Shown here piece by piece: positions 7,809 to 17,600 of a stretch of DNA of 64,000 bases. The number at the start of each line of letters is the position of its first letter. Position 1 is the stretch's first letter. Origin of the DNA: Actinocrispum wychmicini (lineage in GTDB: Bacteria; Actinomycetota; Actinomycetes; Mycobacteriales; Pseudonocardiaceae). The DNA lies in assembly GCF_004345645.1 (NCBI RefSeq), contig NZ_SLWS01000017.1, positions 124,001-188,000 of the forward strand, written 5' to 3'. A model generated the notes under the pieces. It did not search any database and was not told the origin of the DNA. It was given only the letters and a program-made list of their open reading frames with translations. The translations under genes and the position numbers were made by a program.

Positions 7809-9169
7809 GGGCAGGCCGGGAACAGTTTCCGGGTGCCTGGGCCGTTGTACGCGCTCTTGTCGGTGAACCGGCAGCCGAAGTCCGGCGCGGCGACCGCGGA
7901 CCGGTCGTCGATCACGTCACCGGCCGGTTTGCGGCCGTGGTCGACCCACGCCACCAGGTCGTTCCAGGCCGCGCCCGCCTCCTTGTCGGAGAACTCGCAG
8001 TGCCCGGCCGTGCGGATCGCGCGCTGCACGACGAACCTGGTCTGGCCGTTGCGGGCGGCGTCGGCTCGGTAGTCCTGCTCCATCGCGAACGGGACGAACA
8101 TGTCGCCAAGGCCGTGCAGCGTCAGCACGGGCACCATCGGGCGGCCCGCGATCTTCGGCACCGCGGTGAGGGCGGGGGAGAGGCGGGACAGCCAGTCGCG
8201 CGGGGCGACCCGTTGCACCTCGCGGTTCAGGTCGACCGGGGAGTTCGGGCGGTACCGCGTGAACAGGTTGGTCGCCACCTGGATGGGGTCGCGGGCCAGG
8301 GACGAGTTCGGCGGGACCGGTGCCGCGAGGTTGAACAGGAAGTCCTTCCAGACCGCGAAGGCGGGTGTGGCGCCGGGGCGTGGCCCGCCGGAGAGTTCGG
8401 TGGTGACGGCGCGGAACTGGGCGCCCCGGTCGGTCACGGTGTCCGGGCCGCCCGGGACGAGCTTGGTCAGGCCGAGGGTGTCCTGGATCCGCGGCACGAT
8501 GGTGGGCAGGTAGTCCGGGGGCGGCGGGTACGCCCGGATCCCCGCGAGCGCCTGGGCGGTCAGCTGGTAGCTCAGGAAGTAGTCGAACAGGTCCTGGTCG
8601 CCGAGGACACCGCACATCGGCAACGCGCCGTCGTAGAACCCGGGATACTGCTCCAGGGACCGGCCGATGACGTGCCCGCCCATGGACGCGCCGGCGATGA
8701 GGACCTGCTTCGGCCTGGCCACGAGCGTGCTGAACCGTTGCGCGAGGTCATGCGTGGTGATGACGCCCGCGCGGACGTCGTAGTCGTTGTCGTAGTACGA
8801 GGAGGCTGCCCACGCGTACCCCTCGCTGAGCATCTGGCCGCGCAGGCCGAAGGGCGGCGTGTCGACGGTGAGCACCTTGCCGTTGCCGCGGAAGCCGTGC
8901 GCCCACATCGCCAAGCGGCCGTTCCACTTCGCGGGCACCTCGATGATGTACGCCGCGTGCTGCCGGATGCCCTGCAACACCTTTGTCGGCTGTCCGCCGA
9001 TCACGAGCGGCGGCAGCGGCGGGTTGTTCACGGTGTAGCCGGGCAACGGCTGGTCGTCCGGCACCCCGCTGCCGCTGTTGCCGCTGTTGCCGTTGTTGTC
9101 GGCCCAGGCGGGCGTCCCGGCGAGCAGGACCACCCCCGCCACCGCTGCCATGACCCGTGTTCGCAGCAC
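7805..9169 (-). CDS. secreted alpha/beta hydrolase
   Basis: A 454-residue protein. GTG at 9169 is preferred because GGAGG lies about nine bases upstream and the frame then begins with a Sec signal peptide (MLRTRVMAAVAGVVLLAG, cleavage after AWA). A short Asn/Gly/Ser linker follows. The hydrolase core contains an HGF segment likely forming the oxyanion hole (MWAHGFRGNGK) and a GASMGG nucleophile elbow. Later segments LTLHGLGD and AGHCEF fit the acid and His of the triad. Family members are often annotated as secreted esterases or DUF6351-like hydrolases; I cannot assign a substrate. It converges on the Lrp-type gene with overlapping stop codons and no room for a separate terminator. Confidence 0.8.
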   Translation of the reverse strand: MLRTRVMAAVAGVVLLAGTPAWADNNGNSGNSGSGVPDDQPLPGYTVNNPPLPPLVIGGQPTKVLQGIRQHAAYIIEVPAKWNGRLAMWAHGFRGNGKVLTVDTPPFGLRGQMLSEGYAWAASSYYDNDYDVRAGVITTHDLAQRFSTLVARPKQVLIAGASMGGHVIGRSLEQYPGFYDGALPMCGVLGDQDLFDYFLSYQLTAQALAGIRAYPPPPDYLPTIVPRIQDTLGLTKLVPGGPDTVTDRGAQFRAVTTELSGGPRPGATPAFAVWKDFLFNLAAPVPPNSSLARDPIQVATNLFTRYRPNSPVDLNREVQRVAPRDWLSRLSPALTAVPKIAGRPMVPVLTLHGLGDMFVPFAMEQDYRADAARNGQTRFVVQRAIRTAGHCEFSDKEAGAAWNDLVAWVDHGRKPAGDVIDDRSAVAAPDFGCRFTDKSAYNGPGTRKLFPACP

Positions 9170-9351
9170 CTCGACACACCTCCGTCGTCCACCGGACCAA
9201 GGTCCATTCCATCGCGCGCCGGCCCCGTCTGCCACCTCCGAAAGACGGCGGCTTGCCGTAGCGGGTTCGGCCGTTCCGACGATCGGGGCCGGCGGCGGTG
9301 GGGTCGAAGGGGAAGGGTAGGCCACTCGCACGCGACAGTGGGGAGCGGAGC

Positions 9352-10920
9352 ATGCACAGGTACGGCCTTCAGGCAGTGGCAGGGGTGCTGGCGCTCGGAT
9401 GGGGTGTCGGCACGGCGCCGACGGCGTCCGCGGCCGAGCTTCCCTGCGACACACCGAGTCTGATCAAGGCGATCACCGACGCGAACACGGCAGGCGGGTT
9501 CGTTCAGCTCCAGTTGCACGTGAACTGCACCTATGTGGTGACGCAACCGTTGGGGGACAACGGGTTCCCGATTGTCACCGGCAGCATCGGGTTGCAGGGC
9601 TCGAACACGGTGATCGCGCGCGACCCGAACGCGCCACGGTTCCGGCATTTCCAGGTCGCCGCGGGCGGCCTGCTGACTCTCGACGGCGTGTCGCTGACCG
9701 GCGGGTACACCGCCGCGGGCGGCAGCGGAGGCGCGATCTACAACTCCGGCCGGACCGCGATCAGCCGAAGTTCGGTGTACGGCAACAGAACCGGCGACGG
9801 CACACCCGGCGGTGACGGTGGCTGGGGCGGGGCGGTGTACAACGACGGAGGTTGGGTCGGCGTGCACAAATCGGTCGTCCAGGGCAATGTCACCGGCCGG
9901 GGCGGTGACGGCGGTGACGGTGCGCGGGGCGTCGACGGGCCTGTCGACGGCGGCGACGGCGGTGAGGGAGGCGTCGGTGGCAGTGGTGGCGCGGGCGGCG
10001 GTATCGCGAGCGTCGGCGGCCAACTGGAGTTGATCAACAGCTTGGTCGCGGCCAACACGACCGGCAACGGAGGCCTTGGCGGCTCCGGCGGACGCGGCGG
10101 TGACGGCGGCACTGGCCACGGCGGTAACGGCGGTAAGGCCGCGGGGTTCAACGGCTCCGGGGGTGACGGCGGCGGAATCCGCACAACGGGCGCGTTGAGC
10201 TCATCCGGCACCGAGATCAACAACAACGTAACCGGCGACGGCGGTCCAACCGGCCACGCAGGCGACGGCGGCAACGGAATCACCGGCGGTGCCGGCGGTG
10301 GAATATTCGGCGGCCGTGAGGCGACGTATTCAGGCGACGGCGGGAGAGGCGGCGGTCTCGCCGCAGGCACGGACGTGATCACCTTGATCGCCACCAGTTT
10401 CCATAACAACCGAACCGGAAACGGCGCCGGCGGCGGCCACGGCGGCAACGGCGGTGCCCCCAACGGCCTCGCCGGCAGCGGAGCCGTGGGCGGCGCTGGC
10501 GGGTCCGGCGCCGGCATCGACTTCATCACCGGCCCGGCAACCCCCCGCGCCACCCTGACCAACGTCCTCTTCGAAGGCAACGCCACGGGCCACGGCGGCG
10601 ACGGCGCCGACAGCGGCAAAGGCACAGTGGACCTAAGGCACGGCTTGGCCGGCGACGGCGGCCTCGGTGGCAACGGTGGCGGTGTCCGGGTGGACAAAAA
10701 GCGATCCCTGACCATCGACACCGGCTGGTACTTCACCAACATCACCGGAGTGGGCGGGCACGGCGGAAAGACCCTGAACCCAGGCGGCCGAGACGGAATG
10801 GATGGCGGTCGCGGCACCGGAGGCGCCCTCAGCTCCAGCGCGACCGTCGAGTTCCGCAACCGAATCGTCTTCACCGGCAACCAACCGGACAATTGCGACT
10901 TCACTGATCCAGTCTGCTGA
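9352..10920 (+). CDS. secreted glycine-rich repeat protein, PGRS-like beta-helix
   Basis: A 522-residue protein with a signal peptide ending near TASA-AE. An N-terminal domain of ~100 residues contains CDTPSLIKAI, similar to starts of secreted right-handed beta-helix (PMP-like) proteins. From about residue 115 the sequence is dominated by GGxGG runs (GGDGG, GGNGG), interrupted at intervals by short hydrophobic strands with N-rich turns such as LINSLVAANTTGN. This layout suggests a parallel beta-helix whose turns carry glycine-rich loops, superficially like mycobacterial PE_PGRS proteins but without a PE domain. ATG 9352 has GGGAGCGG upstream. No sorting motif or membrane anchor is visible, so it is probably released or loosely attached to the cell surface. 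Confidence 0.75.
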   Translation: MHRYGLQAVAGVLALGWGVGTAPTASAAELPCDTPSLIKAITDANTAGGFVQLQLHVNCTYVVTQPLGDNGFPIVTGSIGLQGSNTVIARDPNAPRFRHFQVAAGGLLTLDGVSLTGGYTAAGGSGGAIYNSGRTAISRSSVYGNRTGDGTPGGDGGWGGAVYNDGGWVGVHKSVVQGNVTGRGGDGGDGARGVDGPVDGGDGGEGGVGGSGGAGGGIASVGGQLELINSLVAANTTGNGGLGGSGGRGGDGGTGHGGNGGKAAGFNGSGGDGGGIRTTGALSSSGTEINNNVTGDGGPTGHAGDGGNGITGGAGGGIFGGREATYSGDGGRGGGLAAGTDVITLIATSFHNNRTGNGAGGGHGGNGGAPNGLAGSGAVGGAGGSGAGIDFITGPATPRATLTNVLFEGNATGHGGDGADSGKGTVDLRHGLAGDGGLGGNGGGVRVDKKRSLTIDTGWYFTNITGVGGHGGKTLNPGGRDGMDGGRGTGGALSSSATVEFRNRIVFTGNQPDNCDFTDPVC

Positions 10921-10955
10921 TGGGTCCCGCTCGCAGTCGCGAGCGGGACCCATCA
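10918..10955. terminator. bidirectional terminator hairpin
   Basis: A perfect 17-base stem (TGATGGGTCCCGCTCGC and its complement) with the 4-base loop AGTC. The left arm starts in the stop codon of the glycine-rich protein gene, and the right arm ends five bases before the stop of the convergent EF-G-like gene. The strength and position fit a shared terminator. Confidence 0.85.
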
Positions 10956-10960
10956 TGTGC

Positions 10961-12973
10961 TCAGCTCGCCGGAGCAGAGGCGTAGCCGGCGGGCTGGGCC
11001 GTGAAGGATCCACGGCCCTGGGTCCGGCTGCGCAGGCGGTTGGCGTAGCCGAACAGTTCGACCAGCGGCACCGTCGCGGTGATGGTCACCGTGTTGGCGC
11101 GCGTGGCCGAGGTGGTGACCCGGCCGCGACGCATCGCCAGGTCACCGAGCACGCCGCCGACGGCGCCCTCAGGCACCGTGACCGCGACCTCGGACACTGG
11201 TTCCAGGAGTGTCATCGCGCAGGCGCGCAATGCTTCCCGGAGACCGAGCCGGCCCGCCGTCCGGAACGCCAGGTCCGACGAGTCCTTGGGGTGGGTCGCA
11301 CCGTCGGTGAGGGTCACCCGCAGGCCGGTGACCGGGTGGCCACCGAGCGGTCCTTCGGTGAGGGCGTCGCGGCAGCCGGCTTCGACCGCGCGGATGTACT
11401 CGCGCGGGACACGGCCGCCGACCACTGTTGAGTCGAACACGAAGTCCTTGTCGGCCATGGGGTGGACGTCGAGGACTATGTGGGCGAACTGGCCAGCGCC
11501 GCCGTCCTGCTTGACGTGCCGGTACAGCAGGCCGGACACGCCACGCGCGACCGTTTCACGGTACGCCACTTTGGGTCGGCCGACGGCGATCTCCAGGCCA
11601 CGGCTCCGGCGGACCTTCTCCACAGCGACCTCCAGGTGCAGTTCACCCATGCCCGACAGCAGTGTCTGCCCGGTCTCCCGGTCAGTCCGCACCGTCAGCG
11701 ACGGGTCTTCTTCGACCAGCTGAGCCAACGCCACGGTCAGGCGTTCGTTGTCAGTGGCCTTGCGTGCTTCGACCGCCACGGACACGACCGGATCCGCCAC
11801 TGTAGGCGGTTCCAGCAGCAGTGGATCCGTTGGCGCACAGAGGCTGGCTCCGACACGAGCGGATTTCGGGCCGACCAGGGCGACGATGTCGCCGGCCGAC
11901 GCCTCGTCCAGCTCGGTGTGCCGGTCCGCCCGCACCCGCAGGATCCGCGCGACCCGTTCCGTGCGTCGCGCGCCGACGTCCAGCAGTTCCACTCCTTTCC
12001 GGATCGTTCCTGAGTACACCCGCACGTACGTCAACCGTCCCGTGGCGGTCGCGACCACCTTGAACACCAGCGCCACGACCGGTGCCGTCGGGTCGGCGAG
12101 CCGCATCCCACGCACCGGCGGAACGTCCACAGGGGACGGCAAGTACGCGACGACGGCGGCCAGCAACGGCTCGATCCCGCGGTTGCGGTACGCCGAGCCG
12201 CACAGCACCACGAGGCCCTCGCCACTGCGGGTGAGGTCGCGCAACGCCAACGCCAGAGTCGACGCGGACACCGCCGACGCCGTACAGAACTCCTCCAGCA
12301 CCGCCGGGTGAAGCTCCGCCACCGTCTCCTCCAGACGACGGCGACGCCGACGCGCCTCGTCGAGTAAGGCGTCCGGTATCGCGCCTTCCACAACGGTTTC
12401 CTGACCGTCCACCCAGGACAACGCACGCATCCCGAGCAGATCGACCACGCCGGTGAAGCCGTCCTCCTGGCCGATCGGCAACTGCACCACAAGCGGCACC
12501 GGATGCAGCCGGTCCCGGATCGACGTCACGGCCGTGTCGAGATCGGCGCCGGCGCGGTCCATCTTGTTCACGAACGCGATCCGCGGAACGCCGTGCCGAT
12601 CAGCCTGCCGCCACACCGATTCGCTCTGCGGCTCCACACCCGCCACGGCGTCGAACACCGCGACGGCGCCGTCGAGCACTCGCAGCGAACGCTCCACCTC
12701 GTCGGAGAAGTCCACGTGCCCGGGAGTGTCGATCAGGTTGATCCGGTGGCCGTCCCAGGTACAGCTCACCGCCGCGGCGAAGATGGTGATGCCACGGTCG
12801 CGTTCCTGGGAGTCGAAGTCGGTGACGGTCGTCCCGTCGTGGACCTCGCCGCGTTTGTGGGTCGTCCCGGTCGTGTAGAGGATCCGTTCGGTGATAGTGG
12901 TCTTGCCGGCGTCGACATGGGCGAGGATGCCCAGGTTGCGGACGTCGGTCATGGGTTGGGTGAGCTGACGCAC
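10961..12973 (-). CDS. elongation factor G paralogue (ribosomal translocase-type GTPase)
   Basis: A 670-residue translational GTPase with all G motifs: AHVDAGKT (P-loop, residues 18-25), ERDRGIT (switch I), DTPGHVDF and NKMD. The C-terminus carries EF-G domains IV-V (EPVSEVAVTVPEGAVGGVLGD, split here as EPVSEVAV plus GGVLGD, and YANRLRSRTQGRGSF). It is slightly shorter than housekeeping EF-G (~700) and is not beside rpsL/rpsG or tuf, so it is a paralogue. GTG at 12973 has AAAGG upstream; the ATG at 12952 lacks one. Such paralogues, like TetM/OtrA-type proteins, can protect ribosomes from antibiotics. The leader peptide, hairpin and WhiB7-like promoter upstream, and the divergent Eis-like gene, support an inducible protective role. 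That role is inference. Confidence 0.85.
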   Translation of the reverse strand: MRQLTQPMTDVRNLGILAHVDAGKTTITERILYTTGTTHKRGEVHDGTTVTDFDSQERDRGITIFAAAVSCTWDGHRINLIDTPGHVDFSDEVERSLRVLDGAVAVFDAVAGVEPQSESVWRQADRHGVPRIAFVNKMDRAGADLDTAVTSIRDRLHPVPLVVQLPIGQEDGFTGVVDLLGMRALSWVDGQETVVEGAIPDALLDEARRRRRRLEETVAELHPAVLEEFCTASAVSASTLALALRDLTRSGEGLVVLCGSAYRNRGIEPLLAAVVAYLPSPVDVPPVRGMRLADPTAPVVALVFKVVATATGRLTYVRVYSGTIRKGVELLDVGARRTERVARILRVRADRHTELDEASAGDIVALVGPKSARVGASLCAPTDPLLLEPPTVADPVVSVAVEARKATDNERLTVALAQLVEEDPSLTVRTDRETGQTLLSGMGELHLEVAVEKVRRSRGLEIAVGRPKVAYRETVARGVSGLLYRHVKQDGGAGQFAHIVLDVHPMADKDFVFDSTVVGGRVPREYIRAVEAGCRDALTEGPLGGHPVTGLRVTLTDGATHPKDSSDLAFRTAGRLGLREALRACAMTLLEPVSEVAVTVPEGAVGGVLGDLAMRRGRVTTSATRANTVTITATVPLVELFGYANRLRSRTQGRGSFTAQPAGYASAPAS

Positions 12974-13082
12974 GGCACATGGCCTTTCAAGGTGAACCGG
13001 CGGACATGTCAGCGCGATTCGCGGCGCGAACAACCCACCCCGGCCGCACGAAAGCGGACGGATCAGCGGAGCCGGGTGTTCG

Positions 13083-13184
13083 TCACCGGGTCCGGAGCCG
13101 GCCGCGCGGCCGGCACCGGACCACCGAAGACATCAGGATCACCTCGTACCGCGACCGGAGGACGGCGGCATCGTGACAGCGCAC
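13083..13184 (-). CDS. putative leader peptide of the EF-G-like gene (33 aa)
   Basis: GTG at 13184 has a strong Shine-Dalgarno, GGGAGG, six bases upstream, and opens a 33-codon frame ending in TGA at 13083-13085. The peptide is Arg-rich at its end (RCRPRGRLRTR), and its last dozen codons lie inside the large hairpin at 13089-13122. A short, well-translated ORF whose 3' part overlaps a strong hairpin is the usual architecture of ribosome-mediated attenuators controlling resistance genes. A ribosome stalled early would change folding of the hairpin ahead of the EF-G-like gene. No homology is claimed; the call rests on the initiation signal and position. Confidence 0.5.
   Translation of the reverse strand: MRCHDAAVLRSRYEVILMSSVVRCRPRGRLRTR
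13089..13122 (-). promoter_or_regulatory. strong inverted repeat, candidate attenuator
   Basis: Two 17-base arms meet with no spacer (13089-13105 and 13106-13122) and pair except for one A-A mismatch. The inner part, GCCGGCCGC/GCGGCCGGC, is pure GC. In RNA the minimal loop would open a few central pairs. It lies about 115 bases upstream of the EF-G-like start and overlaps the end of the leader ORF, so it can act as a conditional terminator or translation-dependent attenuator. Confidence 0.55.
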
Positions 13185-13220
13185 GGCCGGCCTCCCTTCA
13201 CTCGTCGCGGGTACGCGAGG

Positions 13221-13257
13221 ACTGTAGCGACCCCTGAGTGGACGCCGAACCGATTTT
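13221..13257 (-). promoter_or_regulatory. promoter with WhiB7-like AT-rich element
   Basis: Read on the minus strand: AAAATCGG (13257-13250) is followed directly by TTCGGC (-35, 13249-13244), a 17-base spacer and TACAGT (-10, 13226-13221). An AAAAT tract just upstream of the -35 box is the signature of WhiB7-activated promoters, known from actinobacterial antibiotic-response genes. Transcription would begin about 30 bases before the leader ORF. The match is by eye and has not been scored. Confidence 0.45.
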
Positions 13258-13346
13258 CCGGCCGGCCGTAATTCGCTTGATCTTGCCTCGGGTCGCCGCT
13301 GCACTGTGGCGCGACAGCGCGGTATCCCGAGGAGGCAGCGGCAGCA

Positions 13347-14558
13347 ATGGAGATCCGTCCCACGAGCGACCAGGACCTCGACGTCTTCGTCGACACAGTC
13401 CATACCGCGTTCGGGCGCTTCCCGGAAACCCCGACCGAGGACGGCGGCGGGGTCTGGTGGGCGGCGCTCGAAATGGACCGCGGCCTGCTCGCCATGACCG
13501 CCGACGGGCGGCCCGTCGGCACCTCCGCCGCGTACTCCTTCGAGCTCACCCTGCCCGGTGGGATCCTCGCGCCGGCCGCTGGGGTGACCGCCGTCGGCGT
13601 CCTTCCCTCGCACCGACGCCAGGGCGTGCTCAGCGCGATGATGCGGCATCAGCTCGACGACGTGCGCGCGCGAGGGGAGTTCGTCGCCGTACTGCTGGCC
13701 TCCGAGGCCCTGATCTACCGCAGGTTCGGCTACGGACCGGCAACGTACACACAGCGGGTGACGGTGCCGCGCAACCAGGCCACTTTCGCCGTCCCCCGGT
13801 CGGGCGACACCTCAGCGACGGGCTCGGTCGAGGTGCTGCGGCGTACCGAGTGTCGCGAGATACTGGAAGAGGTCTACGACCGGTACCGCCGTGCACAGCC
13901 CGGCGCGCTGTCCCGGCCGCACCGCTGGTGGGCGTCCGAAGCGGGGCACCCTCCGATCTCTCCGGCGCCGCGCTACGTCGCCGTCCACCGCGATGCCGAC
14001 GGCGTGCCGGACGGGTACGCCAGCTATTCGCTCGAGTCCGCCACCCTGACGGTCGACGAGACCATCGCCACCGACGACGCCGCCAGCACAGCGCTGGCCC
14101 GGTACGTGCTCGGCCACGACCTGGTCAGGGACGTCGTGGTCAGGCACGTCCCGCCCGACCACCCGCTGCGCTGGCAGCTCGCGGACTTCCGCGCCGGTGA
14201 GGTGAGCGACGACACCGACTGGCTGTGGGTGCGGCTGCTGGACGTCCCGCGTGCGCTGACCGCGCGCGGCTGGTTGACGGACGGCGAGCTCGTCCTCGAC
14301 GTCGACGACCCGTTCCTCGGCGAGCACGGCCGCTACCTGCTGACCATCCGGGACGGCAAGGCCGACTGCGCCCCGACGGACCGGGAGCCGGACCTGTCCC
14401 TGGACGTGAGCGACCTGGGCTCGATCTACCTCGGCGGCACCGCCCCGAGCAAACTCGTGCGTGCCGGACACATCCGGGCCCATCGTTCGGGCGCGGCCGC
14501 CCTCGCCGACGACCTTTTCCGAGGCGAGCGTGCCCCGCACTGCGTGCACTGGTTCTGA
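13347..14558 (+). CDS. Eis-like GNAT family N-acetyltransferase
   Basis: A 403-residue protein with two GNAT-like domains and a C-terminal SCP2-like region, the Eis architecture. The acetyl-CoA site reads VTAVGVLPSHRRQGVLSAMM (about residues 78-97). The chain ends HCVHWF, and in Eis enzymes the free C-terminal Phe carboxylate serves as general base. Length matches Mycobacterium tuberculosis Eis (~402-408). ATG 13347 is preceded by GAGGAGGCAGC. Eis proteins acetylate aminoglycosides or other amines, but chromosomal relatives vary in substrate, so resistance is only a possibility. It is divergent from the EF-G paralogue. Confidence 0.85.
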   Translation: MEIRPTSDQDLDVFVDTVHTAFGRFPETPTEDGGGVWWAALEMDRGLLAMTADGRPVGTSAAYSFELTLPGGILAPAAGVTAVGVLPSHRRQGVLSAMMRHQLDDVRARGEFVAVLLASEALIYRRFGYGPATYTQRVTVPRNQATFAVPRSGDTSATGSVEVLRRTECREILEEVYDRYRRAQPGALSRPHRWWASEAGHPPISPAPRYVAVHRDADGVPDGYASYSLESATLTVDETIATDDAASTALARYVLGHDLVRDVVVRHVPPDHPLRWQLADFRAGEVSDDTDWLWVRLLDVPRALTARGWLTDGELVLDVDDPFLGEHGRYLLTIRDGKADCAPTDREPDLSLDVSDLGSIYLGGTAPSKLVRAGHIRAHRSGAAALADDLFRGERAPHCVHWF

Positions 14559-14580
14559 CAGCGCCAGCGTCTGTGTCCCA

Positions 14581-14598
14581 GTTACGACATGTCATAAC
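14581..14598. promoter_or_regulatory. palindromic candidate operator before the subtilase gene
   Basis: GTTACGACATGTCATAAC is an 18-base near-palindrome with a perfect GACATGTC core and two mismatched positions. It lies 53 bases upstream of the protease start in a short AT-richer gap. It is a plausible repressor or activator site; the cognate protein is unknown. Confidence 0.35.
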
Positions 14599-14650
14599 CG
14601 CGACACGGTGAGGTAGTGACGCGTCACGTCACCGGCCCGACCCTGGGGCG

Positions 14651-17600
14651 ATGACGTGGAGATCACGATTCATCACTCTCGGCTCCGCCGGTGCCCTGGT
14701 CATCGGGCTCGGCCAGGCCGCGCCCGCGACGGCCGGCACACCCGGCGCCGCATCGGCCGCCCCCGGGATCCCGGGCGAGCGGCACACGGTCACGCTCCTC
14801 ACCGGTGACGTGGTCCAGGTCGAAGGCCAGCCCGGTGGCCGCCAGGTCGCGCAGGTCGTGCCCGGCGCGGGCCGGGAGTCGATCCGGTTCCGGCAGGACG
14901 AGGTCGACGGCAAGCTGTCGGTCATCCCGTCCGACGCCATGCCGTACCTGCAGAGCAATCGTCTCGACAAGGCGTTGTTCAACGTCACCGACCTGATCGC
15001 CCAGGGGTACGCGGACGAGCAGAGCGGTTCGCTGCCGCTGATCGCGCGGTACTCGGACAGGATCTCGGTCGCGGCCGTGCCCTCGCTGGCCGCGACCGAA
15101 CCCGGCCCGGAGCTGCCCAGCCTGCACGGTCGGGCGGTGCGCGAGGAGAAGCGTCGCGCCGGCGAGTTCTGGAAGGCGTTCGGCGGCCCGCAGATTATGG
15201 CCGGTGGGGTCGAGCGGATCTCGCTGGACCGCAAGGTGCGCGCCTCGCTGGACCGCAGCGTGCCGCAGATCGGCGCCCCGCAGGCGTGGGCCGCGGGTTT
15301 CGACGGCACCGGGACGACGGTCGCGGTGTTGGACACCGGCTACGACGCCACCCACCCCGACCTCGCCGGCAAGGTGGTCGGGTCGGCGAACTTCACGCCC
15401 AGCCCGGACACCAGCGACAAGTTCGGCCACGGCACGCACGTCGCGGCGACCATCGCCGGCACCGGGGCCGCGGCGGGCGGTACCCGCAAGGGCGTCGCGC
15501 CCGGCGCGAAGCTGATCGTCGGCAAGGTGCTGGACGACACGGGGAGTGGTGAGTTCTCCTGGATCCTGCAGGGGATGGAGTGGGCGGCAGCGTCCGGCGC
15601 GAAGGTGGTGAACCTGAGCCTGGGCGGTGGTCCGACCGACGGCACCGACGACCTGAGCGTCGGCCTCAACGAGATCAGCGCGCGCACCGGCACGTTGTTC
15701 GTGGTGGCCGCCGGCAATGACGGTGAGGAAGGCGCGTCCACGGTCGGCACGCCCGGTAGCGCGGACGCGGCGCTGACCGTCGGCGCGGTGGACCGGCAGG
15801 AAGCGCTCGCTCCGTTCTCCAGCCGGGGCCCGCGCGTGGGCGATCTGGCCGTGAAGCCGGACATCACCGCGCCGGGTGTGGGCATCGTGGCCGCCCGCGC
15901 GGCTGGCACGTCGATGGGCACCCCGGTGGACCAGTACTACACCGCGGCGTCCGGCACGTCGATGGCCACGCCGCACGTGGCCGGCGCGGCCGCGATCCTG
16001 GCCCAGCGCTATCCACAATGGACGGGTCAGCAGCTCAAGGACGGGCTGGCCAGCACCGCCAAAGCGGCGAACGGGCTGAGTGTGTTCGAGCAGGGCGGCG
16101 GCCGGGTCGACGTCGCCGCCGCGGCCGCGCACACCGGCGTCTACGCCACCGGCACGCTGAACTTGGGGCCGCTCAACGACACTTCGGGCCCGATCCGCAA
16201 GACGGTCACGTACACCAACACCACGTCCGCGTCGGCGAGCCTGCCCCTGCAGCTCGACCTGCGCCGGCCGGACGGCGGCACGGCCGGCGACGCGGTCCGA
16301 CCGGACAAGTCCACAGTGGACGTTCCGGCCGGCGGCAGTGCGACCGTCACGATCACGGTCGACTCGGCCCGGCTGGTGCGCGGCAACTACACCGGCCGCC
16401 TCGTGGCCGGTGGCGTGCACACCACGCTCGGGCTGGTGAAGGAGGCGCCGAAGCACAAGCTGACGGTCAAGGGCATCGGCCGGGACGGCAAGGGCACCAT
16501 GTACGGGATGACCCTGCGCGGCGAGGACGACAGGTTCGACGCGGTCGGCGACATCTTCGGGTCCTACACGTTCGAGGTCGGCGAAGGCGCCTACTACATC
16601 CACGGCTCGACCCACGACGGGCTGGCGCCGGACGAGGAGACCACCCACGTCATCCTCCCCGAGTTCGAGGTCACCAAGGACATGACGGTGGTCCTGGACG
16701 CGCGCAAGGCCGTGCCGGTGGAGATCCAGACACCTCGGCCCGCGGTGCAGAACGGCATCCTGAGCTACTTCACGCACCGCGAGTTCGGCAGCCGCAGGAT
16801 CACCGACTACGGCATGGACTTCGACGGCACCCGGCGCGTCTACGTCACCCCGACCGAGCGCGTCAAGAAGGGCACCCTCGAGTTCGGCACGCGATGGCAG
16901 ATGACCGCGCCGATGTTGACGTCGACCGTGCTGCCGTCGTTCGACCTCCAGGCGGAGCTGTTCTACTACGGGTCGTCGCCCGTGTTCTCCGGGGTGCGGT
17001 GGCTGCGGGTGGTCCCGGTCACGGACTACCGAAGGGTGGACGTCCGCGGCAAGATCGCCCTGGTCGCGCCGGACGAGAACAGCTACGACGTGGAGAAGGC
17101 CGCCGCCGACGCCGCGAAGGCGGGCGCCGCGATGGTGGTGATCACCAGCCCGGCGGGATGGTCGACGTACACCAAGTGGCGTCCACAAGGTGACCGGCTG
17201 CCGATCCCGACCGCCCTGATCACCCGCGACCAGGGCAAGCGACTCGCCGAACGCGCGGCGCGCGTCTGGACGAGCCTGCTGCTGTGCGGCATGCCGGTCA
17301 GCCCGTACCTGTACGACGTGGAGCAGGTCACCAAGGATCGCGTGCCGGACCGGGTCGTGCACCGGGTGACCGACCGCAACTCCGCGACCGTGATCACCGG
17401 CTACCGAAAGACCGGAGCCGCCGAATGGGCGAAGGAGCAGCGGTTCAGCTGGCGGCCGTGGGAGACGTACGCGGTCAACCAGTACCAGCGGTTCATGCCC
17501 ACCGGGCGGGTCCGCGAGGAGGTCGTCACCGCGGACGACACCATCTGGCAGCACCGGGTGAAGCACTACTACAGCTGGGACGAGATGAACCCGCTGAACG

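Noticed and set aside
9780..10850. Short GGC/GGT-rich repeats that could suggest a CRISPR-like or minisatellite array
   Set aside because: Spacing is irregular and codon-phased. They encode the GGxGG loops of the secreted protein.
14663..17566. A 967-codon open frame on the minus strand opposite the subtilase gene
   Set aside because: It is a GC-composition shadow: Arg/Gly/Val-rich, with no motifs, and the plus-strand subtilase has an intact triad across the same bases.
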